Shown here: positions 1 through 8,136 of the stretch, in pieces | Layout of the letters: each line of letters starts with the position of its first letter | Position numbering within the stretch: the first letter of the stretch is position 1 | NCBI RefSeq assembly: GCF_002428305.1 | Contig: NZ_DIVJ01000047.1 | Coordinates: forward strand, 1 to 54,942 | Direction: 5' to 3' | DNA length: 54,942 bases | Source of the DNA: Flavobacterium sp. UBA6135 | GTDB lineage: Bacteria > Bacteroidota > Bacteroidia > Flavobacteriales > Flavobacteriaceae | The notes under the pieces: generated by a model | The model's input: the letters and a program-made list of their open reading frames with translations, nothing else | Database searches by the model: none | What the model was told of the DNA's origin: nothing | Program-made: the position numbers and the translations under genes

Positions 1-131
1 TCAATCAATTCGTTTTGGGCATTTCTAAAACGGATAATATCCGTATCTTCATAACCATCAGGAAATTTCTCCACTAGCATGGATAAGATATCATTCGTAA
101 GTTTGGCATAGTCAACAATAATTCTTCTCAT
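1..131 (-). CDS. Partial hypothetical protein, N-terminal 43 residues
   Basis: An open frame begins with ATG at 131 (reading MRRIIVDYAKLTNDILSM) and runs off the left edge without a stop. The rest of the gene lies outside the window. The residues are acidic and basic in alternation with no signal peptide, so a small cytosolic protein is likely. It starts 11 bases after the stop of the deoxyhypusine synthase-like gene on the same strand, so the two are probably co-transcribed. I recognise the start as resembling short uncharacterised flavobacterial proteins, but assign no function. Confidence 0.6.
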   Translation of the reverse strand, partial: MRRIIVDYAKLTNDILSMLVEKFPDGYEDTDIIRFRNAQNELI

Positions 132-142
132 AAAAAAATCTG

Positions 143-1117
143 TTATAAATCAAGTAAGTAAGCAAAAATTAAGGGTGCAACAATGGTTGCATCCGATTCA
201 ATAATAAATTTGGGGGTGTTAATATCTAATTTTCCCCACGTAATTTTTTCGTTAGGTACTGCTCCTGAATAGGAACCATAACTAGTGGTTGAATCAGATA
301 TTTGGCAAAAATAACTCCAAAACGGAATGTTGTGCATCTCCATGTCTTGGTATAACATTGGTACTACACAAATAGGGAAGTCGCCGGCAATTCCTCCTCC
401 AATTTGAAAAAAGCCAACGCCTTTTCCTTCAGAGTTTTTAGGATACCAATCGGCTAACCACATCATGTATTCAATACCACTTTTCATAGTAGTGGGTTTG
501 AACTCACCTTTGATACAATAGGAGGCAAAAATGTTACCCATTGTACTGTCTTCCCATCCGGGAACAACTATTGGAAGGTTTTTTTCAGCTGCAGCAACCA
601 TCCAAGAATCTTTTGGATCAATTTCGTAGTATTGTTTTAAAACACCCGAGTTGATCATTTGATACATGAATTCATGTGGAAAATAACGCTCACCTTTAGA
701 ATCCGCATTATTCCATATGTCGAACAAATGTGATTGTAATCTACGGAAAGCTTCTTCCTCGGGAATGCAGGTGTCGGTAACTCTATTATAATGATTTTCT
801 AATAAGTCCCATTCGTCTTGTGGACTTAAATCTCTGTAATTAGGAACTCTTTTATAGGAGTTATGAGCAACAAGGTTCATAATATCTTCTTCCAAATTGG
901 CTCCGGTGCAAGAAATGATGTGTACTTTATCTTGACGAATCATTTCAGCTAATGATTTTCCTAACTCAGCCGTACTCATCGCTCCGGCAAGGGTAATCAT
1001 CATTTTCCCGTTTTCAAGCAAATGTTGTTCATATCCTTTTGCGGCATCAACAAGAGCTGCAGCGTTGAAATGAAGATAATTTTTTTCAATAAATTGACTA
1101 ATAGGACCTTTACTCAT
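143..1117 (-). CDS. Deoxyhypusine synthase-like protein
   Basis: The 324-residue product has the deoxyhypusine synthase fold signature. The catalytic lysine motif of the family (WGK) is present as ITWGKLD with K296, preceded by a YSGAVP segment equivalent to the substrate-binding loop. In eukaryotes and archaea the enzyme transfers the aminobutyl group of spermidine to eIF5A. Bacterial homologues work on small polyamines in the cases studied, for example making homospermidine. It lies 90 bases downstream of an arginine decarboxylase-like gene on the same strand, which supports a polyamine role. The true acceptor cannot be read from the sequence. Confidence 0.8.
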   Translation of the reverse strand: MSKGPISQFIEKNYLHFNAAALVDAAKGYEQHLLENGKMMITLAGAMSTAELGKSLAEMIRQDKVHIISCTGANLEEDIMNLVAHNSYKRVPNYRDLSPQDEWDLLENHYNRVTDTCIPEEEAFRRLQSHLFDIWNNADSKGERYFPHEFMYQMINSGVLKQYYEIDPKDSWMVAAAEKNLPIVVPGWEDSTMGNIFASYCIKGEFKPTTMKSGIEYMMWLADWYPKNSEGKGVGFFQIGGGIAGDFPICVVPMLYQDMEMHNIPFWSYFCQISDSTTSYGSYSGAVPNEKITWGKLDINTPKFIIESDATIVAPLIFAYLLDL

Positions 1118-1207
1118 TTTCTATTTCTTAGTTTGTATGCAATTAATCGTTGTCCAAAGAAAAACTTTTTTTTCTTAAAAGACAAACACTTTTTTGTGTC
1201 AAAAATG

Positions 1208-2608
1208 TTATTTTTTCTCGTATCCTAATATCGATAATACTTGTTCGGCACTCTGTTGTTCTGAAAAAACTTCCGTTGCCAAAATTCCGTTTTCATCTCG
1301 ATCAATTAAAATATGTTTGGGTTGCGGAATCAAACAATGGTGTAATCCGCCAAAACCTCCAATGGTTTCTTGATAAGCTCCTGTGTTGAAAAATCCAATA
1401 TATAACGGTTTTTCTTTATTGTATTTTGGTAAATAAACCGCATTCATATTTTGTTCCGAGTTGTAATAATCATCACTATCACAAGTCAATCCTCCCAACA
1501 AAACCCGTTCGTAAGTGTCGTTCCAACGGTTGATAGCCAACATTACAAAACGCTTGTTGATTGCCCAAGTGTCCGGTAATGTAGTGATAAAAGAGGAATC
1601 AATCATGTTCCATTTTTCACGATCATTTTGTTGTTTTTGATACAGTACTTGATAAATAGCACCGCCGCTTTCACCAACCGTAAACGAACCAAATTCAGTA
1701 AATATGTTTGGTACATCTACATCGGCTTCTTCACAGGAGATTTTTATTTGATTGATAATTTCGTCAATCATGTATTGGTAATCGTATTCAAAAGCGAGCG
1801 AATTTTTAATAGGGAAACCGCCACCTATATTCAAACTGTCTAGGGTTGGACATTCTTTTTTCAATGCCACATATACTTTCATACATTTTAACAACTCATT
1901 CCAATAATAAGCTGTGTCACGAATGCCTGTATTGATGAAAAAATGCAGCATTTTTAGTTCCACATTTTTATTTTCCTCTATTTGTTTTCTGTAGAAAGGA
2001 ACAATGTTTTTGTACCCTATACCTAAACGGGAAGTATAAAACTCAAATTTAGGTTCTTCTTCAGCAGCAATTCTAATTCCGATTTTGAATTTACCGTCAA
2101 TTTTTTCTTGCAGTAAATCCAATTCTTCGTAATTATCAATAACAGGTATGGTTTTGTTATGACCGTTATTGATCAATCGGGCAATGTTATCAATATATTG
2201 TTCACGTTTAAAACCATTGCAAACTACATAGGTGTTTTTATTGATTTTACCTTCCGCCATCAAGTTTTCTACAATGTCAATGTCAAAAGCAGAAGAAGTT
2301 TCAATGTGGATGTTGTTTTTGAAGGCTTCATTCATAATGAAACTGAAATGTGAACTTTTGGTACAATAGCAGTAATAGTACTTGGCATCGTACTTATTTT
2401 TCTCCATTGCTTTTCTAAACCAACCTTTTGCACGGTTGATGTTATTAGAAATTTGTGGTAAATAAGTGAACTTTAACGGAGTTCCATATTGCTCTACAAT
2501 TTTCATTAAATCGATGTTGTGAAACTGTAGGTTATCTTTATTTAAAGTAAATTCTTCTTGTGGAAAGTAGAAGGTTTGATTGATTAAGTCGAAGTATTTT
2601 GTGTTCAT
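1208..2608 (-). CDS. Arginine decarboxylase-like PLP enzyme (fold type III)
   Basis: This 466-residue protein belongs to the alanine racemase-fold PLP decarboxylases. The likely Schiff-base lysine is K84 in YCTKSSHFSF. The phosphate-binding glycine run NIGGGFP (262-264) and the conserved cysteine motif LTCDSDD (C376), which contributes to the active site across the dimer, are both present. Flavobacterial relatives are annotated as arginine decarboxylase, which makes agmatine from arginine. No agmatinase gene is adjacent. The neighbour downstream is the deoxyhypusine synthase-like gene, so a polyamine operon is likely. A related substrate such as carboxyspermidine or a diamino acid cannot be excluded. 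Confidence 0.75.
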   Translation of the reverse strand: MNTKYFDLINQTFYFPQEEFTLNKDNLQFHNIDLMKIVEQYGTPLKFTYLPQISNNINRAKGWFRKAMEKNKYDAKYYYCYCTKSSHFSFIMNEAFKNNIHIETSSAFDIDIVENLMAEGKINKNTYVVCNGFKREQYIDNIARLINNGHNKTIPVIDNYEELDLLQEKIDGKFKIGIRIAAEEEPKFEFYTSRLGIGYKNIVPFYRKQIEENKNVELKMLHFFINTGIRDTAYYWNELLKCMKVYVALKKECPTLDSLNIGGGFPIKNSLAFEYDYQYMIDEIINQIKISCEEADVDVPNIFTEFGSFTVGESGGAIYQVLYQKQQNDREKWNMIDSSFITTLPDTWAINKRFVMLAINRWNDTYERVLLGGLTCDSDDYYNSEQNMNAVYLPKYNKEKPLYIGFFNTGAYQETIGGFGGLHHCLIPQPKHILIDRDENGILATEVFSEQQSAEQVLSILGYEKK

Positions 2609-2663
2609 TTAGATGTCAATAATTTAGATTAAAAGTAATGTAAAAAAAGATGCAATCTAAATT

Positions 2664-2843
2664 TCAAACTCGAATATTTGCAAAAACAATTTGCAGTTTT
2701 TCGTGTAATTGTATCAAACTTTCTGAAGTATCAAAATTGATGGAGTTTTTATGCGTCACAGAATTTTTCATAAAACGTTGAAAAGTCCAATGAAGTCCAA
2801 AGGTTTCTTTGGAAAATACATTTCTATTTTGATTGTTTTTCAT
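2664..2843 (-). CDS. Small hypothetical protein, 59 residues
   Basis: An ATG at 2843 opens a 59-codon frame ending in TGA at 2664. The product begins MKNNQNRNVFSKETFG and ends with a leucine-rich, helix-like stretch (ESLIQLHEKLQIVF). It has no signal peptide or membrane segment. A well-formed bipartite promoter lies directly in front, with its -7 box ending only five bases before the ATG, so the message would be almost leaderless. The frame fills most of the gap between aroB and the arginine decarboxylase-like gene and would lead that operon. I do not recognise a family. It could instead be a non-coding leader. Confidence 0.45.
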   Translation of the reverse strand: MKNNQNRNVFSKETFGLHWTFQRFMKNSVTHKNSINFDTSESLIQLHEKLQIVFANIRV

Positions 2844-2848
2844 TGTGG

Positions 2849-2881
2849 CAAATGTAAAAAATATTATAACGGTATTACAAA
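2849..2881 (-). promoter_or_regulatory. Bacteroidota promoter for the polyamine gene group
   Basis: On the minus strand TTTG (2878-2881) is followed after 21 bases by TACATTTG (2849-2856). This matches the Bacteroidota sigma factor consensus of TTTG and TAnnTTTG separated by about 17-23 bases. It would start transcription at about the ATG of the small ORF. Confidence 0.6.
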
Positions 2882-2900
2882 CCTTTACTTAAAAAAAATG

Positions 2901-3968
2901 TTATCTTTTATAATCTTCAAAAGAACCTATAATCCATTCTTTTTCAGTATTTTGATTAATTTTTATTGTACCAATTCCATTCAGTAATACAAATTGAACC
3001 GTTCCGTATTCATTTTTCTTATCGTGAATCAATAAATCAACAATGGGTTGGATGTCTGTTTCATCAAAAATTACTTTATCAAAAAGGGATAAAATGGTTT
3101 TTTTGATTTGTAAGTAATCTTCTTTTTGAATTAATTCTTTTTGTAGCGAAATATAGCTTTCTAAAATCATACCAACGGCAATGGCTTCACCGTGTAACAA
3201 TGTAGTTTTTTTGATGTTTTCAAGAAAGTAACTTTCAATAGCATGACCCAGCGTGTGTCCGAAATTTAAGGCTTTTCTAATTCCGTTTTCAGTTGGATCT
3301 TGCAAAACTATGGCATTTTTTATGAGCACTGATTCATAAATCAAAGTATCTAAATCTTCAGCATTTTGTTGGTTCAATTGGGTGAACTTTTCCCAATACA
3401 ATTTATCATAAATCAAACCGTGTTTCATCATTTCTGCCAATCCGGATCGCATTTGATTTTGTGGTAATGTTTCTAAAAATGAAGTATCAATCACAACCGC
3501 TTTTGGATTGTTGATGACGCCAATTTGATTTTTTAAATGATCCAAATCAACACCGTTTTTTCCGCCAATTGAAGCATCAACCATAGCCAAAAGGGTAGTG
3601 GGAATATTAATAAAGTCGATTCCTCTTTTGAATGTAGATGCAATAAATCCACCAATATCAGAAATGACACCTCCACCTAAATTTAATACTATAGATTTTC
3701 TATCACCACCCAACTCAGTCAAACTATTCCATAATTGAACACAAGTTTCAATGGTTTTAAATTCTTCTCCAGGTTCAATTTCAATGATTTCCATATTTAG
3801 TTCAGCTGAAATTTGTGATAGAAAATGAGCCAAACAATTCTCATTGGTATTGGTATCCACTAAAATGAAATGTTTGGAATAATTATTTTCCTCTAAAAAT
3901 TGATTTAGAAATTGATATCCTAAATGGTTGAAATAAATGTAGTAATCTGACGCTTGTATGTTTTCCAT
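2901..3968 (-). CDS. aroB: 3-dehydroquinate synthase
   Basis: AroB converts DAHP to 3-dehydroquinate, the second step of the shikimate pathway, using NAD and a divalent metal. The 355-residue length is typical. The NAD-binding glycine motif GGGVISDIGGF (98-108) and the DASIGGKNGVD loop (131-141) are intact. The metal ligands expected from the family are E179, a histidine of FGHTLGH (236-242) and H259 in LLHGEA. No other shikimate gene is nearby. Start ATG at 3968 is the first in frame. Confidence 0.95.
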   Translation of the reverse strand: MENIQASDYYIYFNHLGYQFLNQFLEENNYSKHFILVDTNTNENCLAHFLSQISAELNMEIIEIEPGEEFKTIETCVQLWNSLTELGGDRKSIVLNLGGGVISDIGGFIASTFKRGIDFINIPTTLLAMVDASIGGKNGVDLDHLKNQIGVINNPKAVVIDTSFLETLPQNQMRSGLAEMMKHGLIYDKLYWEKFTQLNQQNAEDLDTLIYESVLIKNAIVLQDPTENGIRKALNFGHTLGHAIESYFLENIKKTTLLHGEAIAVGMILESYISLQKELIQKEDYLQIKKTILSLFDKVIFDETDIQPIVDLLIHDKKNEYGTVQFVLLNGIGTIKINQNTEKEWIIGSFEDYKR

Positions 3969-4140
3969 GGAAACGAATATGATTTGATGTTCTTAACTAA
4001 AGCCATTACAAAATAACTAAAATTAATGGAGTTTTATAAGCTGTAATGCTTCTAAATTTTGTGATTACTATATTATCATTAGACAATGTGGTTGTTTTCT
4101 CCTATATTTACAGCTAATTTAAAAATACAAACCTACTATC

Positions 4141-4611
4141 ATGAAAACAAAAATTAAATTCTTTGCATTGCCTTTTTTAGCGTTACTTGTTTTATTTGCC
4201 GGTTGTAGCAGTGACGACTCAAAAAGTGCTGATAATCTTTTTATCAAATTTACACACAACGGAGTACAATATAATTTTATTGATCCTTATACTTCAACTT
4301 CCTTATCAAAAAACATCCGATATTTTGAAGGTTCTGATGATTCATTTGTTGATATCTCTTTGTGGATGCCATTAGTTTCTCAAGTGGGAACATTTGTAGT
4401 AACAGACACTCCTTCTGATGTAGAATCTTACAATGCAAGTTTTAGTTTGGGACAAGATCTTAACCTTGATGCTACTTCAGGAAGTATTACTATTACTAGT
4501 GTGAGTTCAGAATACATCCAAGGTACTTTTACTTTTTCCGGAACTTCTTTTGAAGGAGAAGAGGTTGTAGTTACAAACGGTTCATTTAGAGCTTATAATA
4601 TTCAAGATTAA
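4141..4611 (+). CDS. Putative lipoprotein of unknown function
   Basis: This 156-residue protein has a lipoprotein signal peptide: lysines, a hydrophobic core, and the lipobox LFAGC with C21 as the lipidated cysteine, followed by SSDDS, an acidic stretch of the kind that often sends Bacteroidota lipoproteins to the surface. The mature part is beta-rich, and its end (IQGTFTFSG followed by EVVVTNGSF) follows a pattern common in small flavobacterial lipoproteins such as the DUF6252 type. It stands alone with a terminator 20 bases downstream. A weak -7-like box, TATATTTA, sits at 4103-4110. Function unknown. Confidence 0.8.
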   Translation: MKTKIKFFALPFLALLVLFAGCSSDDSKSADNLFIKFTHNGVQYNFIDPYTSTSLSKNIRYFEGSDDSFVDISLWMPLVSQVGTFVVTDTPSDVESYNASFSLGQDLNLDATSGSITITSVSSEYIQGTFTFSGTSFEGEEVVVTNGSFRAYNIQD

Positions 4612-4630
4612 TTATATTAATTAGTAAATA

Positions 4631-4665
4631 AAAAAGGCTTAACAGTTATAGTTGAGCCTTTTTTT
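4631..4665 (+). terminator. Rho-independent terminator after the lipoprotein gene
   Basis: A stem AGGCTTAAC/GTTGAGCCT with one T-G wobble and a seven-base loop is followed by a T run. It has A-rich sequence on the 5' side, so it may also work on the other strand. Confidence 0.8.
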
Positions 4666-4700
4666 ATATGCTAATTTTTTATTTAAATTATTATAGCAAG

Positions 4701-4735
4701 TTGCTATTTTAATTTTACTACACTACTTATCTTTG
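4701..4735 (+). promoter_or_regulatory. Promoter of the proline dehydrogenase gene
   Basis: A -7 box TATCTTTG (4728-4735) fits TAnnTTTG exactly, with a possible TTG upstream element at 4701-4703 and a slightly long spacer of 24 bases. Transcription would start near 4741, so the coding region must start at ATG 4754 and not further upstream. Confidence 0.55.
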
Positions 4736-4753
4736 TATTATTATTTTGAAAAA

Positions 4754-5926
4754 ATGGATAAATTATTTGACAATACCCAAGTTGCCTTTTCTTTAAAAAG
4801 CGATACCGAACTTGATAGAGCTTATTTTCTTTTTAAGATGATTAACAATGAACCACTTGTTCGGATAGGAACAGCGGTTACTAATTTTGCTTTGAAAGCA
4901 CATTTACCTGTTGAAGGGTTGATAAGAGCATCTGTTTTTGATCATTTTTGTGGCGGTGTGAGTGAAGAAGATTGTATTCCTGTGATGGATAAAATGTATT
5001 CAAAAGGCGTTTCTTCCGTGTTGGATTATTCTGTGGAAGGCAAGGAAGATGAAGCACAATTTGATTCTGCTACTCAAAAGATTTTAAAAATCATTGAGTT
5101 TGCTGCAGAAAAAGAAGCCATTCCGTTTGGTGTTTTTAAGCCAACAGGATTTGGCAGGATTGATTTGTATGAAAAAGTAGGAGCCCAAAAAACGCTTACT
5201 GATGCAGAACAAGCAGAATGGAGTAGAGTAGTAGCACGATATGATGCGGTTTGTAAATTGGCTCACGAAAAAAATTTACCTTTATTAATTGATGCAGAAG
5301 AGAGTTGGATGCAAGATGCTGCAGATGATTTGGTAACACAAATGATGCAAAAATACAACAAAGAAAAAGCTATTGTTTTCAATACCTTGCAATTGTATCG
5401 TTGGGATCGTTTGGATTATTTGAAAAAATTACATGCCCAGGCACAAGAAGAAGGTTTTTATATTGGTATGAAATTGGTTCGCGGAGCCTACATGGAAAAA
5501 GAAAACAGTCGTGCAGAAGAAAAAGGCTATCGCTCTCCGATTTGTGCAACCAAACAAAAATCAGACGATAATTATGATGCCACAGTTCACTATATGATTG
5601 AACATCTTGACAAAATGGCCATTTTTGCGGGAACGCACAACGAATTAAGTTCGTATAAATTAATGCAATTGATGGAATCAAAAGGAATTGCCAAAAATGA
5701 TTCCAGAATTTGGTTTGGTCAATTGTTTGGTATGAGTGATAACATTAGCTTTAATTTAGCAGCAAAAGGTTACAACATTGCCAAATATTTACCTTTCGGG
5801 CCTGTTCGAGATGTGATGCCTTATTTGATAAGACGTGCCGAAGAAAATACATCTGTTGCAGGACAAACCAGTCGGGAATTAATGTTGATTACCAAAGAGC
5901 GAAAACGCAGAAAAATAGAAGATTAA
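4754..5926 (+). CDS. Proline dehydrogenase
   Basis: The enzyme oxidises proline to pyrroline-5-carboxylate with FAD and passes electrons to the quinone pool. It is the monofunctional form (390 residues), unlike the fused PutA of Proteobacteria. The FAD-barrel motifs KLVRGAYMEKE and the C-terminal RRAEENTSVAGQ, which holds the arginine pair that grips the proline carboxylate, are present. The start at 4754 is chosen because the earlier in-frame codon at 4733 lies within the promoter. The partner P5C dehydrogenase is not in the window. A bidirectional terminator follows. Confidence 0.93.
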   Translation: MDKLFDNTQVAFSLKSDTELDRAYFLFKMINNEPLVRIGTAVTNFALKAHLPVEGLIRASVFDHFCGGVSEEDCIPVMDKMYSKGVSSVLDYSVEGKEDEAQFDSATQKILKIIEFAAEKEAIPFGVFKPTGFGRIDLYEKVGAQKTLTDAEQAEWSRVVARYDAVCKLAHEKNLPLLIDAEESWMQDAADDLVTQMMQKYNKEKAIVFNTLQLYRWDRLDYLKKLHAQAQEEGFYIGMKLVRGAYMEKENSRAEEKGYRSPICATKQKSDDNYDATVHYMIEHLDKMAIFAGTHNELSSYKLMQLMESKGIAKNDSRIWFGQLFGMSDNISFNLAAKGYNIAKYLPFGPVRDVMPYLIRRAEENTSVAGQTSRELMLITKERKRRKIED

Positions 5927-5932
5927 TTGAAA

Positions 5933-5972
5933 AAAAAAGCCAATCAAGGAATAGACTTTAGATTGGCTTTTT
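5933..5972. terminator. Bidirectional terminator between convergent genes
   Basis: The stem AAGCCAATC (5937-5945) and GATTGGCTT (5961-5969) is flanked by A and T runs, so it can end both the plus-strand proline dehydrogenase and the minus-strand DUF4258-like gene. Confidence 0.8.
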
Positions 5973-5979
5973 GATTAGT

Positions 5980-6366
5980 TTATTTTTTTTCAATTTCCTT
6001 TAATACGGCTTTGCTTTCATAATTGATAACCGTTAAAATAATAGGTGTATTGTCTTTTGTTTTTCCTTCAACAACATATAATTTTCCGTTACCAACTTTA
6101 ATATTGCTTTTTCCAAAATCTACATCACCATAAGTTAAAGTATTTTTTATATCGGTGGAATCAACCCATTTTTCTGAAAGTATTAATTTTACTTCATCAG
6201 AATATTGAAAGGGTTTACTTCTAATGTCTTTTAAAACCCTACAATTTGGCAAATAGCAAAAAGTAACTCCTCTCGACTCTGCTTTGGCTCCTAAAAAGTA
6301 AACTAAAAAGATAACGCCCAATAATAATCCGAAGAGGAAAAAGGACAATCGTTGATAAAATTTCAT
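5980..6366 (-). CDS. DUF4258-like membrane-anchored protein
   Basis: The 128-residue product begins MKFYQRLSFFLFGLLLGVIF, a single N-terminal membrane anchor, followed by FCYLPNCRVLKDIRSK with two cysteines and then a basic/acidic beta-rich region. This pattern matches flavobacterial proteins annotated as DUF4258. Its function is unknown. The start at 6366 is preferred because the longer alternative would start at a TTG inside the promoter -7 box. It is transcribed toward the proline dehydrogenase gene. Confidence 0.7.
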   Translation of the reverse strand: MKFYQRLSFFLFGLLLGVIFLVYFLGAKAESRGVTFCYLPNCRVLKDIRSKPFQYSDEVKLILSEKWVDSTDIKNTLTYGDVDFGKSNIKVGNGKLYVVEGKTKDNTPIILTVINYESKAVLKEIEKK

Positions 6367-6384
6367 TTTCGTGTAATTTGACTG

Positions 6385-6392
6385 CAAAAATA
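6385..6392 (-). promoter_or_regulatory. -7 promoter box for the DUF4258-like gene
   Basis: TATTTTTG on the minus strand fits TAnnTTTG, 18 bases before the ATG at 6366. No clear upstream TTTG element was picked out. Confidence 0.5.
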
Positions 6393-6428
6393 ACTACAAT
6401 TCTTGAAGTCACCTAACTTTATTTGGTC

Positions 6429-7622
6429 TTAAAAAACAATTAAATTAATATCACTATTGGGTAAATCAAACCAATCACCAATGGCTTTGTTAGTTAAAAT
6501 TCCATGATAAAAATAGACCCCGTTTTTTAATCCACGATTGCATCGGATGGCACTTTCTAGTCCGCCGTCTTCTGCAATTTGAATTAAATAGGGGCTCAAA
6601 ATATTACTAATTGATAACGAGGCAGTTTTAGAATATCGTGAAGGAATGTTAGGAACGCAATAATGGATAATGTTGTTTTTTACAAAAGTTGGTTTTTCAT
6701 GTGTAGTAATTTCAGAAGTTTCAAAACAGCCACCTGTATCGATGCAAACATCAACAATAACGGCACCTCTTTTCATGTGTTCTACCATAGTTTCTGAGAC
6801 AACTACCGGCGTTCGGTCTTCTCCTTTCATAGCTCCAATGGCAACATCGCAACGACGTAAAGCTTTCAAAAGACTTTTTTGTTGGATGGTGGAAGTAAAA
6901 ATACGTTGGCTCAAGTTGTTTTGCAGTCGACGCAATTTTGTAATAGAGTTATCGAATACTTTCACATTGGCACCCAGTCCGATTGCTGTTTTTGCAGCAA
7001 ATTCAGCTACGGTTCCGGAACCAATAATAACAACTTCTGTGGGAGGAACTCCAGTGATATTTCCAAACAACAAGCCTTTCCCAACTTGTTGATTGATCAT
7101 TAATTCTGCCGCGATCAATACAGAGGCAGTTCCCGCAATTTCACTCAACGACTTTACCGCAGGATAAGAACCATCTTCATCTTTTATAAATTCAAAGGCC
7201 AAAGCCGTAATTTTCTTTTTGGCTAAAGCTGTAAAATATTCTTTTTTTCGTGTTTTTAACTGAATAGCCGAGATAACAATGGTACCTTGATTTACCATTT
7301 CAATTTCTGCCATCGTAAGCGGTTCAACCTTTAAAATCATCGGACAACTAAAAACCTTTTTTGGGTCTTGTGTAACTTCCGCTCCCGCATCACTGTATTC
7401 TTTGTCGGAATAACTCGAACTTTCTCCGGCACCTGATTCCAACATTACTCTATGACCGTGATTGGCTAACGAACTTACCGCATCAGGAGTTAAACAGATT
7501 CTACGTTCCTGATATGACGTTTCTTTTGGAATGCCAATAAACAATTCACTCTTGTGTCGGGCTATTTCAAGCTTCTCTTCCTGTGGAAGTAATTGTTGTT
7601 TGGAAAAGGGTGTAATTGGCAT
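6429..7622 (-). CDS. Alanine dehydrogenase/PNT-family protein with changed active site
   Basis: This 397-residue protein has the alanine dehydrogenase and transhydrogenase alpha fold, with about 28 extra N-terminal residues. Family residues present include the pyruvate-binding arginine (R41 in ERRICLTP), the lysine of LKVEP (K98), a dinucleotide-binding loop (IIGSGTVAEFAAK) and the VDVCIDTGGC segment with its aspartate. The position of the catalytic histidine in YLHLA is a glutamine here (Q121 in VISAIQLK). Annotation as alanine dehydrogenase is conventional in this group, but the activity is uncertain. It follows tsaE by 86 bases on the same strand. Confidence 0.75.
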   Translation of the reverse strand: MPITPFSKQQLLPQEEKLEIARHKSELFIGIPKETSYQERRICLTPDAVSSLANHGHRVMLESGAGESSSYSDKEYSDAGAEVTQDPKKVFSCPMILKVEPLTMAEIEMVNQGTIVISAIQLKTRKKEYFTALAKKKITALAFEFIKDEDGSYPAVKSLSEIAGTASVLIAAELMINQQVGKGLLFGNITGVPPTEVVIIGSGTVAEFAAKTAIGLGANVKVFDNSITKLRRLQNNLSQRIFTSTIQQKSLLKALRRCDVAIGAMKGEDRTPVVVSETMVEHMKRGAVIVDVCIDTGGCFETSEITTHEKPTFVKNNIIHYCVPNIPSRYSKTASLSISNILSPYLIQIAEDGGLESAIRCNRGLKNGVYFYHGILTNKAIGDWFDLPNSDINLIVF

Positions 7623-7708
7623 AGGTAATGTTATGGAAATTAACGACTAATTTAGGCAATTTTTTTATACGTAAATAATTTTATTTTTCTAAGTCAACTA
7701 ATTTAAAA

Positions 7709-8113
7709 TTAAGTAATGGTGAGTTGTCTTATTCCATCCTCTAAAGTTTCAATGGAAAGAACGGTATGGTTCTCAGGAATTAAATTCGGAATTTTTTCTG
7801 CCCACTCAATAAAACACCAATGTCCGGAATACAAATAGTCTTCAATGCCAAAATCCAAAGCTTCTAATTCGTTTTTTAATCGATATACATCAAAATGGTA
7901 TATGAATCCATCAGCCGTTTCATATTCATTTACTAGAGAGAAAGTAGGACTGGATGTTGTGTTTTTAACGCCAAGTGCCTTAGCTACTTCTTTTATGAAA
8001 GTGGTTTTTCCGGCACCCATTTCGCCATGTAATACAACCACCCGTTGGGGTTTTGCATCTAAAAAAAATTGAACCGCCTCATGGATAGTGGTTAAATCAA
8101 AACAATATGTCAT
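7709..8113 (-). CDS. tsaE: tRNA threonylcarbamoyladenosine ATPase TsaE
   Basis: TsaE is the small ATPase that works with TsaB and TsaD to make the t6A modification of ANN-decoding tRNAs. The 134-residue length is typical. The Walker A motif LHGEMGAGKTTF (29-39) and the HFDVYRL segment are diagnostic. It starts 23 bases after the stop of porX and is probably co-transcribed with it, an arrangement common in Flavobacteriia. Confidence 0.93.
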   Translation of the reverse strand: MTYCFDLTTIHEAVQFFLDAKPQRVVVLHGEMGAGKTTFIKEVAKALGVKNTTSSPTFSLVNEYETADGFIYHFDVYRLKNELEALDFGIEDYLYSGHWCFIEWAEKIPNLIPENHTVLSIETLEDGIRQLTIT

Positions 8114-8136
8114 TTTTTAAACATGTATTTTTTATG

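Noticed and set aside
1150..1389. Plus-strand open frames over the arginine decarboxylase and aroB genes
   Set aside because: They lie antisense to well-conserved enzymes, have no promoter and no family-like composition.
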